Source: Clarkia xantiana subsp. parviflora (taxonomy: Eukaryota; Streptophyta; Magnoliopsida; Myrtales; Onagraceae). From it: a DNA stretch of 64,000 nt. Shown here in pieces: positions 43,986 to 56,505 of this stretch; the first letter of the stretch is position 1, and every line of letters starts with the position of its first letter. The notes beneath the pieces were generated by a model, which did not search any database, was not told the origin of the DNA, and saw only the letters and a program-made list of their open reading frames with translations. The stretch is from contig JAPTYO010000003.1 of assembly GCA_036873135.1 (NCBI GenBank), forward strand, positions 26,684,001 to 26,748,000. The letters run 5' to 3'. Made by a program: the position numbers and the translations under genes.

Positions 43986-44394
43986 ACTTAGATTAGAGAA
44001 GACGACTCACATTATAGAGCTGTTATTACTCGACACTTCTAGGGTTGAGCAGAGACTTGTATATATAGTGTAGCTCCCTATCCTTAATGATAATATCTCT
44101 ATCTCTAACAAACCTCAATTTTGCATAGATTTTTCAATTTCACTGTATGTACACATTAATTAACATAAGTTAAAAGGACCATAAGTGTCATCTTATTCTT
44201 TTTTTTCTTCTTTAAATGCTCTTGTTGTTGAATTTATAGAGACATTAAACCAAAACCTGTCAAACGGACGGAAAACCAAAAAGTAACGTAAACGAAACAT
44301 GGGACACCCATTAGCAACAATTTAAACATGGGACACCTAAAAATAACATAGTGCAAACTTGGACTGTGATTAGGTTCTTAACCTAAGTATTAGT

Positions 44395-45213
44395 GATATT
44401 TTTGCCAAAAGTATTAATTATATTTTGGGTAATGATCATTATCAGTTAGCACTGGCTAGCTTGCTAAGGACACACACATTTGGTTCATGTGGTTTAGACA
44501 CTTGCACTTTTACCAGACGTTAGGTTTTGGGGATTCTTGCTTGTGGATTAGGTTTAGGGGTTTGGATTAATCCTATTTTTTTTACCTGTGATGTTTGGGT
44601 GTGTTGCAAGGTGTTTTGACTTCTGCAGTGGTATGATCTCTGTGGCTTTTCTTGTTTGTATTTATTCATCCGAAGCTCGCTCATTTATGTAAACATATAT
44701 ATATATATATTTCAAATACCCTTCCACTAAAAATTCATTCTGATTTCATCATCAGCTAAGCGTGCCAAGGCCAGCTATCTCCATTTCTCGTTTTCGGTTT
44801 TCCCAATCTCTCTGGTTAGTTCCTTTTTCTGTTCATTCAACAATTACGAAATTTCTATGCTTGCAGTGGTTTCTATGGTTATTTGGTATATCTGCAATGG
44901 TTAGTTTAATTTGTTTCGTGGTGTTTGAGAGAATTGTTGCCAATGTTGATTTGTGTACCATGTAAGATTGACTGGAAATGGTTTTCTGCTGATGCGATTT
45001 GATTCGCATCTTTTGTGTCTCCATGGCTGAATAAGTGTGTGCATGTGCTTCTAATCCTCTATTTATGTACAAGAGACTAGATTAGAAAAGAGTTCGTTTA
45101 GAATTCTGTTTTTTTCTTTTTAACTAGTGATACACTAAAAATCAGGATGTCTCTTTTGTCCACTGTATTGCATCTTTCTACAATCTAGTAAAACAGGTTT
45201 GTGTATCTTACAG
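44395..45213 (+). other. Further duplicated TNL-cluster flank
   Basis: It contains the fourth copy of the 3'-flank module (44631-44795) and sequence matching 22960-23038 plus 29997-30340, the two sides of Copia A. The frame at 44762-44965 is hydrophobic but is not preserved in the other copy, so I do not call it a gene. Confidence 0.45.
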
Positions 45214-45321
45214 GAAAAGTCCAAGTGATCAAAGTGGTGGTTTCTACAATGATGTGCTTTTAATTCAACATCATCTTCTTAGTGAGCTCCACATCAATCA
45301 GATCAGTCCAAGTTCCCACAG
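45214..45321 (+). pseudogene. Exon relic of an NRG1/ADR1-like helper NLR, copy 2
   Basis: The same acceptor-like GTATCTTACAG precedes it. The frame reads KSPSDQSGGFYNDVLLIQHH, then LLSELHINQ; it then departs from copy 1 after ISPS and joins a GTTAGG donor-like site. It has no stop in the 108-bp stretch. It came from the same duplication as 30341-30491. Confidence 0.55.
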
Positions 45322-45960
45322 GTTAGGATTTGATCTCTTTGCTCTTGATCCATAAATAATAGAAACTGTAATCTGATATTTCTTTATTTTTCTTGCACTG
45401 TTGCTCATCATATATAGCACATATCGTCGTCGTTATCCTTCTGGACTGCTCAATATTGCAGATGTATAGATGTGGTGATCTCTACTTCTCCGCCGTTCTG
45501 ATAAATGTTAACAATTTACTTATGATTGAAGTATTTGTGATATTTTTTGGCCAAAAGTATTAATTATATTTGTGGGTAATGATCACTTATCAGTTGGCAC
45601 TATAGCTAGCTAGCAAGCAAGAGCATTTTGTTCATGTGGTTTATACACTTGCCTTGTACCAAACATTAGGTTTTGGGGGTTGTAGCTTGTGATTAGGTTT
45701 AGGGTTTGGATTATTAATCCTATGTTTTTCACCTGTGATGTTTGGGTGTTGCAAGGTGTTTGCGGTTCGGCATAAAGGGAGGTTTAACCACGACTTTATT
45801 CGGACTCGAGATGAGAGACTATGATTTGAAGATTTGGATTCATGAGGATTAGAGCTTGCTTGCTTGTAGTACAAGATTTATTATTGCTGGAGTCTGACTC
45901 CTTTGTTTGTACATGATCAATTGATGTAATGATGTATGAAGGGGATAAGCTGGAGATGGT
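45322..45960 (+). other. Cluster 3' flank, no gene seen
   Basis: It aligns with 31150-31700 (for example TAGATGTGGTGATCTCTACT and GATGTTTGGGTGTTGCAAGG). It marks the end of the receptor-derived duplication. Confidence 0.45.
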
Positions 45961-45974
45961 TTCTTTGATAAAAA

Positions 45975-46390
45975 TCAGAGGCTATGTGAGATTTTGTTGT
46001 CTAAAGTTCCAACTTTGTTGATATTGACTGTCTGAAGTTTCAACTTTATTGAAATTTGGTTTTCCACTATTTTTTCTGTCAAATTTGACATAATGATGCG
46101 AAAAGTCAAATTTGCCCCTAATACTTTTATGTTTACGCCGGTCACACCCAACTCCGGCCGACCACCACCCAACTCCGGTCGGCCACCACACTATTCCGGC
46201 CGGCTACACCCAACTCCGGACGGTCATCACCCAACTAGGGGCAATTTTGGGATTTACTTTTTTATTGGGTCATGTGACAAGCACATGACCAAGTTCTGTC
46301 AATTTTAACAACAAATTTGGACGGAGACAGCAAATTTCAACAATTTAAACTTCAGACACCAAAAACTCATAGGTAATTGGCCAATTTCAT
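45975..46390. mobile_element. Degenerate MITE with CCAACTCCGGYCGGCCACC core
   Basis: Left GTCTGAAGTTTCAACTTTAT and right AATTTAAACTTCAGACACC are imperfect inverted repeats. The core 46136-46230 holds about four units of CCAACTCCGGCCGACCACC. The layout resembles the larger MITE at 28845. Target duplications are not clear. Confidence 0.4.
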
Positions 46391-49306
46391 GAATTAGCTT
46401 ATTCGATTTATTAACGATAATTTCCAATCATATGCTTATTGTAAAGTGATACCTGGCTAGTTACAGAAGTTTGTGAGGATAGTGTAATCCGGTCCAACTA
46501 TATATTATGTTGTTAATTACTGTTTAAGATTTAAAATGTTGATATTCAGTGTTTCAACTAACATATTTGTTACTTTCCACTTTTTTTTTATTGTTTTTGT
46601 AGTTAAAATTAGCTTTTAAGCAATAAAAACAGGTTACTAATTTTTCGAAGTATTAAATTTGTTGCTTATTGTTTAGGCTTATTTGATGCTAAAATATATG
46701 TTTTATTACGTCAATTTTAAGAGAAAAATGTGGAAATCAACCAATATAATAGTTAGGACATCAAATATTAACATTTTAAATCTGAAATCGACTATTAGTA
46801 ACATTGTTTATAATTGAGACTATTTTTAGATTTTTAGCCGCAGTTATGAATAATAATTCCTTTTCAAGTGTTGTCATTGTCAATTGTCACATATCTTCCT
46901 AAAAAGATCACACAAGTTTGATAATCAAATGAGTATGACTCATCATTATCAAGTTTAATTAATTAATATCAACTAGTTAGATACCTAATTGAGGCTAGCA
47001 AATCTTTCTACTTCTTCCCAAGAAGATCATAAATCAACCACTATTGCATTATTATGAACAATAATAATTTCTTAATTTTGAGGAGAGCTAAAAGGAAGCA
47101 CCATTGCACATGAGAAGATCCTTATCTTATCATTGATGCAAAATTCCATGCACATGCCAAAAGTCTGTCTAACTTCAAAAAGGAACAATCCACTTCTACA
47201 CCAAACCAATATTACGTTACGACTATGCATAATATTCCCCCTTATCAAATCACCTCAATAAAAGGAAAAAAGAACTTTAATAGTTCTAATCGTTTAATAT
47301 CTTTTAATTCATATCATCGGTTGGTAACCAACTTATTTTTAAGTCGAATGGTCTACTATGTTTGTAAATGTGATTTTTTTTTAATCTGTTAACTAGTTAT
47401 GTGATTGGTACATAATATGTTAAATTAATAAGGATAAATAATCGAATATTTAATTTAAATAGAAGTTATATATAATAAAATAGCTAAAGATTTTTTTTTT
47501 TTTAAATGTGTCTACTAGAGTATACTAAATTAGCGTCACGTCAGTATCATATGACATTTATTGGAAAATATATACAGAAGTTTGTGGAACATGTTAAATA
47601 ATTACATTCTAAAAACATAAGGTAATATCAGATCACAAAGAGAGACCAATTAACACGTTGCCAAGCATATAATAGTAGACTATAGGATATATCAACTAAA
47701 AAAATTCTCAAAAGATTTTTTTTTTTTGCAGGGTGGTTTTGTTATGAATAAGAATATATCGAAAGTTTCATTCACAAGTTTAAGCTTATGAGCTAAGTTG
47801 TTAAGGCGTACATCTTTTTTTAATTGGTGAAAACCGATGTACTTAAATTAAACATCAATTTAAGTGAGGGTATTAGAGTATAAATAAGAGTATATCAAAA
47901 ACTTTTACTCACAAATTCGAGCATGTATGATGCTTTTAAATATAAACTATTCATTACTCGCACCAAATTAATTTGTAAGAAGTAAAATTTTAATCATAAA
48001 TTATTTTTTTTCATTCACTAAGTATTAGCAAAGTTTAAACTTTCAATCTCTAATTAAGAATGGACTCTAATTAAGGTGAATGAAGTATCTTCACTACACA
48101 AAAGTTTAAGGAATACTCTTTCATTCTCTACAGTATACAGCACTATACATACATCATAACACAGCCTGGAAATGAAGAATGGTACCCAAAATAATGCAAA
48201 AAGGTGACATTGAGGATGGTCACCATATCCCCATTGAACCTGACAACCTCCACATGGTGTGCCTCTTACCTTTGCACATGCTCCCTTGTCATGTCTCTCT
48301 CTCTTACCTGTTCTTGTTCACTATCCAATTATCATATCAAATCAATCATTAAATCCATTTTTATAACTTTCTATATTGAAGTTACCCAAAGAATATATAT
48401 TGATTGATATAATCAAAATCTCCAAAATTATGTATTGGAGTTAACAAATTATTAGAATCATATAATATTATGGTGTATCGATCATGAGAATAAAAAAAAT
48501 ATTCATAGCCAACACTTTACCATTTATTGCTTGACCCGGTGTAAGTGAGAATTAATCTAGGTGTGGAGCAAGTATGGTAAGTTTGTGGAAATCAAACAAA
48601 AATCATTATGCTATATATATATATATGGAAAATCATAAAAATGCTTGTTGAAATTGATAGTTGCACTTATATAATTTTGTTTTAATAGTTGAGAATGTTT
48701 TTTTCTTGTTTTGTTTGTGCATCATTATGTGACTCCATGAATTAGCAACTATGTTTATTTATAATAATTAATCCACCATTATTTTCACCATAAACAACAT
48801 TTAACACAAAAAAAAAACATAATAATAAACAATTACACACATTTTGGTGGGAAAATTTCCAACTATTACTATTGGTAATAATAAAAAAAAAGCCATCCAA
48901 ATATATCTTTATATTTTTCCTCAATGTATATAAATATTTTTATTTCCCTCTTTATTAATGCATAATATATATATTATAAAGAGGTCTTGATACAATCAAA
49001 TCAACTATTATTGTAAAATTAGTCATTTATGAAACAAACCCGACACATAAATATAACACCATACATATACATACACACTCATTAATCATGTGCGTATCTC
49101 TCACACCGCACATGCTTTTGTCCCTTTCTAAACTCATAATTAATCAAACTAATTAATTAATCAACAATCTCACAAAAGCCAACCTTCTTTTTTTTTTCCC
49201 TCTCTATTTTATATTTTTTTATACACAACCAAATCATCAAACCAACAAAGCAAAAACATTATTCTTCTTTTGTTGTTGTTTCATAGTCCCATGATGATAT
49301 AGCTAA
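46391..49306. other. AT-rich intergenic region
   Basis: 46560-46860 is a copy of a degenerate AT-rich repeat also seen at 50700, 52590, 53350 and 55470. 48528-48575 resembles, in inverse orientation, the repeat at 59440. CT-rich and TATATA stretches are common. No gene is recognised; part next to 49307 may be the 3' UTR of the glycosylase. Confidence 0.4.
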
Positions 49307-50046
49307 TCAGTGGAGTCGATTGAGCTGTTGGTGGCGGTGGCACGTGATCAAATGGTCGTTCGTTAGACCGGCGGCTTGCATGAACGAGTGAACCACGGTC
49401 GGACCGACCGACCGGAACCCTCTCCGAACCATGTCTTTGCTTATGCTCTCGGATTTTGACGTCTTCACCGGAATCTTGTGACCGAATTTGTATTGCGGCG
49501 ACAGCGGCTTGAAGTTTACGAAACCCCAAATGTACTTGTCGAATGATCCGAAGTCTTTTCTTAACTGTAATCGAATATTGTATCAGTTTCAGTCATTCAT
49601 AATCAACCACATAATGTATCGTTTTTTAGAAATTCATGTTAATTGTAATTGCATAATGTATCGATCCAGACCGGTTAAACGATTTCGGTTCAGAGTGGAC
49701 TGATTTTTTATACTAGTTTATTCTAGAAGAACTACTGGTCTGTTTGAAACTGGTTTACAAAAATGGTTCCGGCCCGGTTCCAAACTGGTCTAGACGGTTT
49801 TTAATGAAGGTTTACATTAAGTTTTAAAAAAAAAACCAAGTCCAAGCCGGTTCCAGTCTGTATTGAACCGGTTCCACATAAATATACTTGTTATTTTTAA
49901 TACTAATTCACTATTTTTAGATCTGGTCTGGTTGGAACTGGTCTGGCCGTACCGGTTTTTTCTCAACCCCAACTTTTGAGTATTAGCAATTCAGCATGTT
50001 TGTTAACTAATTTTTTTAAAAAAAATTATTATAATTTTGTAGTTGA

Positions 50047-50084
<38 letters not shown>

Positions 50085-51972
50085 GGTATTTCGGTTTAAT
50101 TTTTCACTAATTCTAGAAGAAAAAATATATTCATTAGCTAAACGATCAAAGTTTTGTCTAGTTGAAATTTTTTATATAAACAACTCATAAACTTACAACG
50201 AATAATTTGTTATCTTAATTTTTTTGAATGCGCGATAATATCTGACGTGGAATTTTATATGCATTTTTGTATAAAATTAAAAAAAAAAAAAAAATTGACG
50301 AAACTAGTAAATCATACCTCGATTATCCGTTTCGCATTATCGACGACTCCTCTTACTCGGCTAACGTCAATGCCGTGTTCGTTGCTAATGGAGATGATCT
50401 GTTTATCCGTCAATGCGGCGATGATTTCCGGATCGTACCCAGAAAACGCTTCGCTGAAGAAGGAAAGACAGAATATATATTAACAACCTTAACCGTTGGT
50501 CGGTATACCAAAAATAGAAATAGAATAAGGTGTAATGAAGTTTTTACCTGAACAACTGGCGTTTCCTTAAGATTGAAGTCCAGTCTGAACCAACTTGAGC
50601 ACCACTCAACACCAGCAGCTCGAACAACATACTGTATTGTAAAAAAAAATTAAAAATTAAAAACCCATCGATATTCAATATGTTGAATTATGTAAAGATT
50701 AAAGGATTGTAGATTCTGTTGCTAATGGGTATTTCGAATTTAAAATATTAATATTCGGTGTATCAGTTGTCAAATTAGTCGATTTCCATTTTTTTCTCTT
50801 AAAATTGACATTAAAAAATATATATATATATTTTAAATATAAAATAAGTTTAAATCATGAAAAACAAATCTGATACTTCGAAAAAATGAAAATAATTTTT
50901 TTGTTGCTTAAAATTAAAACGCTAAATTTAACGCATTAAATCAGTCGAAAAAGTGAAATGTAACAAATCTGACAGTTGAAACACTAAATATCAACATTTT
51001 AAATATGGTACAAATTTTGGGGTTTTAACTCAACATTAAACCACGTTTTCACCTATTACCTTAAAATTTAATAACAAGTAGTTACGTAATAATTCATCTA
51101 AAATTTCATAAATTTCTGTAATGATAAATTAAACCCCAATTTTATTAGTTAAAATATTTTAAGTGATAGTATTTCAATTTACTAAAAAAAATGTTTACTT
51201 AATATTGGGTTTTAGAACAATTGATCAAATGATTACAATTGATCAAATGATTACGTGTGAAATTTCACACAATATATATAAACATAAAAATATAAATATG
51301 AAGATCGAAGCTTACTTATCGTCGTGTACTGGCAAGCCCCATTCTTCATCGTGATAAGCAACGTAGAGAGGATCTATACATATAACTAACCCAAATTAAC
51401 CACAGTATATGAATTTAACTTAATCAAAACACAGTTTTTATATTTAAAAAATTATCTTTTTTGCAGAACTTGAATAAAGTACCAGAATTAGCCGTTATGA
51501 AGCTGCAACGCTTCTCCTCCGGAGCTACACCAGCTTGAGACTCAACCAACGGCACGACCTTCGACTCGAACTTAGCCGATTTCGATCGCCCGTAATGCGC
51601 GATCTTCATCTTACGCTGCGCCTGCTGCAGCGCCACCTGCTCCCTCCTCACCGCCGCAATGCTCCCCGGGCTCTCCGTCAAAAGCGCCGACCGGCCCTCG
51701 ATTCTGCCATTGATGCTCTTCGATCTCACCGCGAAGCTTTTGCTCGCCAGAGAAGAACAGACAACCTCGTTGTGTTGTCTCGGCGATAATGCTTCCTTGG
51801 TTGGTGGTTTAAGAGTCGGTGCCAATGGCGGTAACGGTTTCTTCGCCGGAGAATTCTGTGAGGGGACCACGTTGCATGTTGGTTGGAGAACCGGGCGGCC
51901 GTTGATTCTCGGGCTTGTGGTGGTGGTGGTGGCGGTGCTGGTGGTGGCGGTTTTGGTCTTTGAGCTGCACAT
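49307..51972 (-). CDS. DNA-3-methyladenine glycosylase I (TAG family)
   Basis: Five minus-strand exons: 51972-51483, 51373-51316, 50631-50548, 50453-50318 and 49564-49307 (341 aa), with GT-AG introns and consistent phases. The enzyme excises 3-methyladenine from alkylated DNA, starting base excision repair. The N-terminal 150 residues are the plant-specific Ser/Pro-rich extension (RINGRPVLQPTCN, MKIAHYGRSKSAK). The catalytic domain starts at KRCSFI; likely zinc ligands are Cys156, His171 (AYHDEEWG), His327 and Cys331 (NDHLITC). Base-pocket Tyr170 and Trp200 (GSDWTS) are present. RGVVDNAKRI and RRGFRSVGPTVVHSFMQA follow the family. Length is normal. The 684-bp and 753-bp introns hold repeat debris. 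The gene looks intact. The repair role is from family knowledge. Confidence 0.9.
49660..49975. mobile_element. Degenerate hAT-like remnant in a glycosylase intron
   Basis: Repeated CCGGTT, TGGTCTGG and GGTTCCGG stretches resemble the hAT-like element at 16879. Ends and target duplication are too decayed to define. It lies in intron 4. Confidence 0.35.
50049..50080. repeat. (TA)n microsatellite
   Basis: About 15 perfect TA units in intron 4 of the glycosylase gene. Confidence 0.9.
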
Positions 51973-52077
51973 GTTTTAGAAGTATGTGGTTTAGTTGAAG
52001 GAATAAGGTGGTGTTTTAATGGAGGATGTGTATGGTTGAAGATGGATATGAAATGGGGAAGGAGTGGGGTTGTGGAC

Positions 52078-52084
52078 ATTTATA
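52078..52084 (-). promoter_or_regulatory. TATA box of the glycosylase gene
   Basis: On the minus strand TATAAAT lies about 106 nt upstream of the start codon at 51972, a normal distance for a plant gene with a short 5' UTR. Confidence 0.45.
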
Positions 52085-54407
52085 ATGGAGGAAAGAATAA
52101 TTTGTAACGATGCAGCTTATCATTCATTATCGGAGTTTAATTTTTATGAGTTTTGAGAATAAAAAATAAGGGTTAAGTGTCCATTTCATACAACTTGTTT
52201 ATTTGGAAATATATTATTTTTATCGGATGTTTTTTTTGTACAAATTTGTTACTAACAGTTTCATTTTGTACCGTTTTCATACATCTGTTAGTATTCCGTA
52301 AAAAAATCGTTAAATGGCCATGTGCCGTGCACGTAAGGTAGTTTTTTTTTTACGAAAACCGAAGTTTGCTTTGACACAAAAGTAATTTATGATCAACACT
52401 TTATTCTTTACAGCTGATATGATATGAGTGCAGATAATTCTAAGCGTGGAGCAAACATGCTGTAGATGCTGACAATTACGTACTAATTTGATACAAGTGA
52501 GAATTGATCTATATATAAAGTAAGCATCTTAGTCTTGTCTTTCGATAAGCCTATAAGATATATGGCGAGATAAAAAAAATAGGGTTAAGAACTTAAAAAC
52601 AATCACAACAGGTCATGTAGATAACCGTTGTCTCGGATCTAAAATGTTAATATGATGTGCTCAGTTATCAAATTAGTTAATTTTTATTTTTTTTTTCTCT
52701 TTAAATAGATGGAACAAAAACCGGTTTTTTAAGCATTAAATAAGCATAAACTATGAGTAACAAATCCGTTACTTTGAAAAAAAAAAATGAAAAATAACAT
52801 GCTTTGTTGCTTAAAACATTAATTTTAACGTCAAAATCAATCTTCAAAGTGGAAATTAATCAAATTGATAACTGAAATACTAAATATCGAACATATTTTA
52901 AATATGAAAAAACGATTAATAACGTGGTGATAATGACTGTTTTTAAGTTATTAACAAAAGAAGAATAATAGAGATAAGAAGGCAGGTGGGGACTTGGAAG
53001 AACATGGGCTAGTTGGAATCTGTCTGCATTCTTTAATCGGGCATTACTTTTATCTTTATTGTTATATCGATAGCCACGAAGGAAGGTAGGCTCCGACATG
53101 CCAATTCGAATGCTACTCTATCTATCATGCTTACCCCTCATTGCACCATAATTTCAATTCTCCTCTCCAATTATGTCTTCCAACTGTCAAACTACGTGAC
53201 CAATTATCAGTTGAAGTGTTGTTAAGAGTATATCGAATGTTTGAACTTACAAATCAGAATTATAAAAAAAATTAGTCATCTTATTTTCTTGTTATTAAAG
53301 TGTGCGTGTTTAAATTCTGATAATACCATTTAAAAGGTAAGCCATAGCTCCCATTAAAAATTGATGATGAAATTGGCGTTTAAAGCAGCAAAAACACGTT
53401 ATTTTCAACTTTTGTGAAGTATTAGATTTTTTACTCATAGTTTAAGCTTATTTGATGTTTAAAAATATGTATGTTTCGTCAATTTTAAGAGAAAAACGTG
53501 GAAATCAACTAATCTGATAATTGAGGCACCGAATATCAATATTTTAAATATGAGACGGTGAGCAAGATAACTAATTTTAAGACTAGATGAGAGTGTTTTT
53601 AGTTTCTTAATCCTAAAAAAATATTGAGGTGGTCGAGTTGAAATCTATAAAAGTTTCAAATCCTGATAATGCTCAAACTAAGATGGCAGGAACAAAGTTT
53701 TAAAAATGGTTAAAAAAATCTGAGGTGGCTGGGTTGAAACTTGAAACCCATCAATACGGTTGAGAAGTATACCGAAGATATTCACAAGTTTGAATTTATG
53801 AAAAAATTGATTAAGAAGAGCGTTTTTCTCTAACTAAAAAGGTACAAAGACAGGACCCTATTTCCATAGCCTAACATGGAATATATTTAGCAAGAACAAA
53901 CATGACAGACTTGCCTATGTAGCCTTCCTAAAAAGTGTAAACTTTGTAAACTAAACTAGGAACAAAACACATATTGCATCATAAATGATGTTGGGGGATA
54001 TAGCAGAAGCTATATACCTATGAAACCACAGTGTGGGACTGAATTCCAACAACAAAGAGTAAATTCAACTGCTTTCAATTAACACCCAAATGAATTCATT
54101 CACCATCATCTGCAAAAGGGCATGAATTTAATCGATCTTTCGGAGAAAGTACGAGCGATTCGTCATCAATTTTGCATTATGTCGTAGTAGTCGTGTTATT
54201 ATCGTATATCGGAAAATTGGATTTTTGTACATGGTATAGGTAAATTTGATTGTAAATGCCATCTTATGGAAAGTCCTGACAGATGATGCATTTGGGAGAA
54301 TAAGAAGATAACTTTGAGGACAAGTAATAAAAGCTTTAACCTTGCAGGTGCTCTATATAGACTGTATTGTGTCCTTCGGATTTTCTTGCTTCTGCAGTTG
54401 ATAATAT
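52085..54407. other. Intergenic AT-rich region with repeat copies
   Basis: 52582-52957 has inverted ends (GGGTTAAGAACTTAAAAAC and GTTTTTAAGTTATTAAC) and is a decayed MULE-like MITE. 53350-53610 holds a partial copy of the same family. 53830-54390 is unique-looking sequence without a recognisable gene. Confidence 0.4.
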
Positions 54408-55104
54408 TAGTGTTATCAGGACCGGACCGAAGGTCGAACCGGCCAGACCACCGGTTTCCGATTCAAACGGTTCGAATTCGGTCTGACCGGTAATAGTGCA
54501 ACGTCAATAAACTTTAATAAAATCACAAAAAATATAACATAGACTTGCTTCTGCGGTTGAAAATATCAGTGTTATCAGGACTAGACCTGAGGTCGAACCG
54601 GTCAGGCCACCGGTTCTCTGTTCGTACGGTTCGAATCCGGTCCGACCGGTTCTAGTGCAACGTCAATAAAATCACAGAAAATACAACACAGACTTGCTTC
54701 TGCAGACGATAATATCAGTGTTACCAGAACCGGATTGAAAGTCGAACCGGCTAGGCCGCCAGTTTTCGTTTCGGACGGTTCGAATCCGGTCCGACCGGTT
54801 CTAGTGCAACGTCAATAAACTTCAATAAAATCACATAAGATACAACATATATTCATATATTCATATGGTGAGTCTCCAACACAATAAAATTTAATAAAAT
54901 CACAGAAAATATAAATGGTTGATTTTTTTTGTTACAGAGTCCGAACCGACGAACCGTCTGGTCCGCTCAGGACAGTCCAGTTCGCCGAAATCGGGTTTTC
55001 GAATCAGATTCGCTTACATTCTCCTCTTTATTTGAAGCAGACTGTTGGAGGAACCGGCTACGGATCGAACCCAGTCAGACAACGGTCTGGATCTGATAAC
55101 ACTT
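54408..55104. mobile_element. hAT-like element with triplicated left end
   Basis: 8-bp target duplication GATAATAT (54400-54407, 55105-55112). Ends TAGTGTTATCAGGACCGG and CTGATAACACTT are the same family as 25059-25830. The left end plus its flank (CTTGCTTCTGCAG, GATAATAT) occurs three times, starting near 54384, 54543 and 54693. Confidence 0.75.
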
Positions 55105-55112
55105 GATAATAT

Positions 55113-56505
55113 AGATTGATATATTTACATGATATCCTATGTGATTTTACTTCACATCAAACAAAACGAAATACAATTCCAATTATGATCTGGGAATGTA
55201 AATTATGGTATACCGAATAGCTCTTAAAGATTAAAAGAAAACAGATAATTGTGATTTAAGAACAACTAAGAAGTAATTACCAACCATAGCTTGATCGGGA
55301 CATTCCATCCGACACGTGTTAGTGCAATAAAGACGAACATCGAACATGGCAAGTAAAATATTGATCACTGTCTCTTGGATTCATGTATCGTACCTATAAC
55401 ATTGTTCGGATGTTATTTTCCAAAACTTCAGCAGGCTTGTGAACTCCAGAATGTTAAAACTTACGGTTAACAACCTAAAAATAGTTCCAACTATAGCTGG
55501 ATATGGCTGATTGTTGTCCAGATTTAAAATGTTGATATTTGGTATCTCAATTATCAGATCGGTTGATTTCTAATTTTTTTCTTTTAAATTGATAAAACAA
55601 AAAAAAAAGTTTCTAAGTATCAAATAACTTAAACTATGAGTAACACAAATCTGATACTTCGGAAAAGTGAAAAAACATATTTTTGTTACTTAAAACGTCA
55701 ATTTTAACACCAAAATCCGTTGAAAAAAATGTAAAGTAGCAAATCTGATAGTTGAGACACTAAATCTCAATATTTCAAATCTAAAATAGTGATTATCAAC
55801 ACGTCTTATAGTTGAGACTGTTTTTAGGTTTTTAACCTTAAAAATTAATATTCAATCGATATGAAGAAATACAATAATCTTACTTCCTATTATAATTGGA
55901 TGAACACGATTGATGAGAACTTACAGAAATAATGATCGTATTTCCGATTATGATCGGATAATTTCTTGAATTTTGCGACCAAGGGATAAGAATACGACAT
56001 TGTACTATACACATGAACATGCATGTCCACACTAGTGCAATTTGGCGGTCCCCGTTTTACAACTATGGTTGGATAGGATTTATAGAGAAAGTAAACTTCC
56101 ATTATTGGTCCTCAAATTTTCAACTAATTTCGTTCGAGTCCCATTCTTTTCTCCCGTGGATAAACACATCCACGGACTTATATAAGTTCTTTGAAAGCAG
56201 TCGATCGAGCGGTTGAATATCGATGTTACAATATAACCCGACGCAACTAGAATAAAATAAACTATACGCATTCGGGTGCATCCAATGTATTTATCGCACA
56301 ATATTCCGAAAATTCAAAAATTAATACACTACCGTAAGGTTTTACATTAGTGACTATTTTCGTCGAATGTAACAAGGTCATGTTTTTGTAAATAAAAGCA
56401 AAAAAACGATGGTGATATCTAATTTATTTTTCGGGAGTATGACGAACGAAGCGTTTCGTATAATTTCTGATTCTTCGGTCTTTGCCATTGACAAAAATCT
56501 TGTTG
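55113..56505. other. Intergenic region with a decayed MULE-like MITE
   Basis: 55456-55840 is bounded by GGTTAACAACCTAAAAATAG and TGTTTTTAGGTTTTTAACC, with near-identical 9-bp flanks (TTAAAACTT/TTAAAAATT). The remainder holds no recognised gene. The part next to 56506 may be the 3' UTR of the X8 gene. Confidence 0.4.

Larger units (their letters stand above)
39825..44110 (-). mobile_element. Copia B: gag-less Copia retrotransposon, minus strand
   Basis: The right LTR is 43986-44110 (125 bp), preceded by the tRNA-Met site complement at 43974-43985. The left LTR keeps only its last 56 bp (39825-39880); the missing 69 bp lie between two ACTT words, so a short-repeat deletion is likely. The pol frame is nearly intact (39888-43256). 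The expected gag region holds a GC-rich leader instead. It is inserted in a MULE-like MITE, at a site unrelated to Copia A. Confidence 0.85.
39630..44385. mobile_element. MULE-like MITE split by Copia B
   Basis: Target duplication AAGTATTAG (39621-39629 and 44386-44394) is perfect, and the empty site GAAGTATTAGTGATATTT stands at 31316. Left arm GGGTTACGAACATAATCACA and right arm ending GATTAGGTTCTTAACCT are inverted repeats. Removing Copia B (39825-44110) leaves about 470 bp. Confidence 0.8.

Noticed and set aside
44762..44965. 67-aa hydrophobic plus-strand frame
   Set aside because: The matching copy around Copia A does not keep the frame, and there is no homologue; chance frame in duplicated flank.
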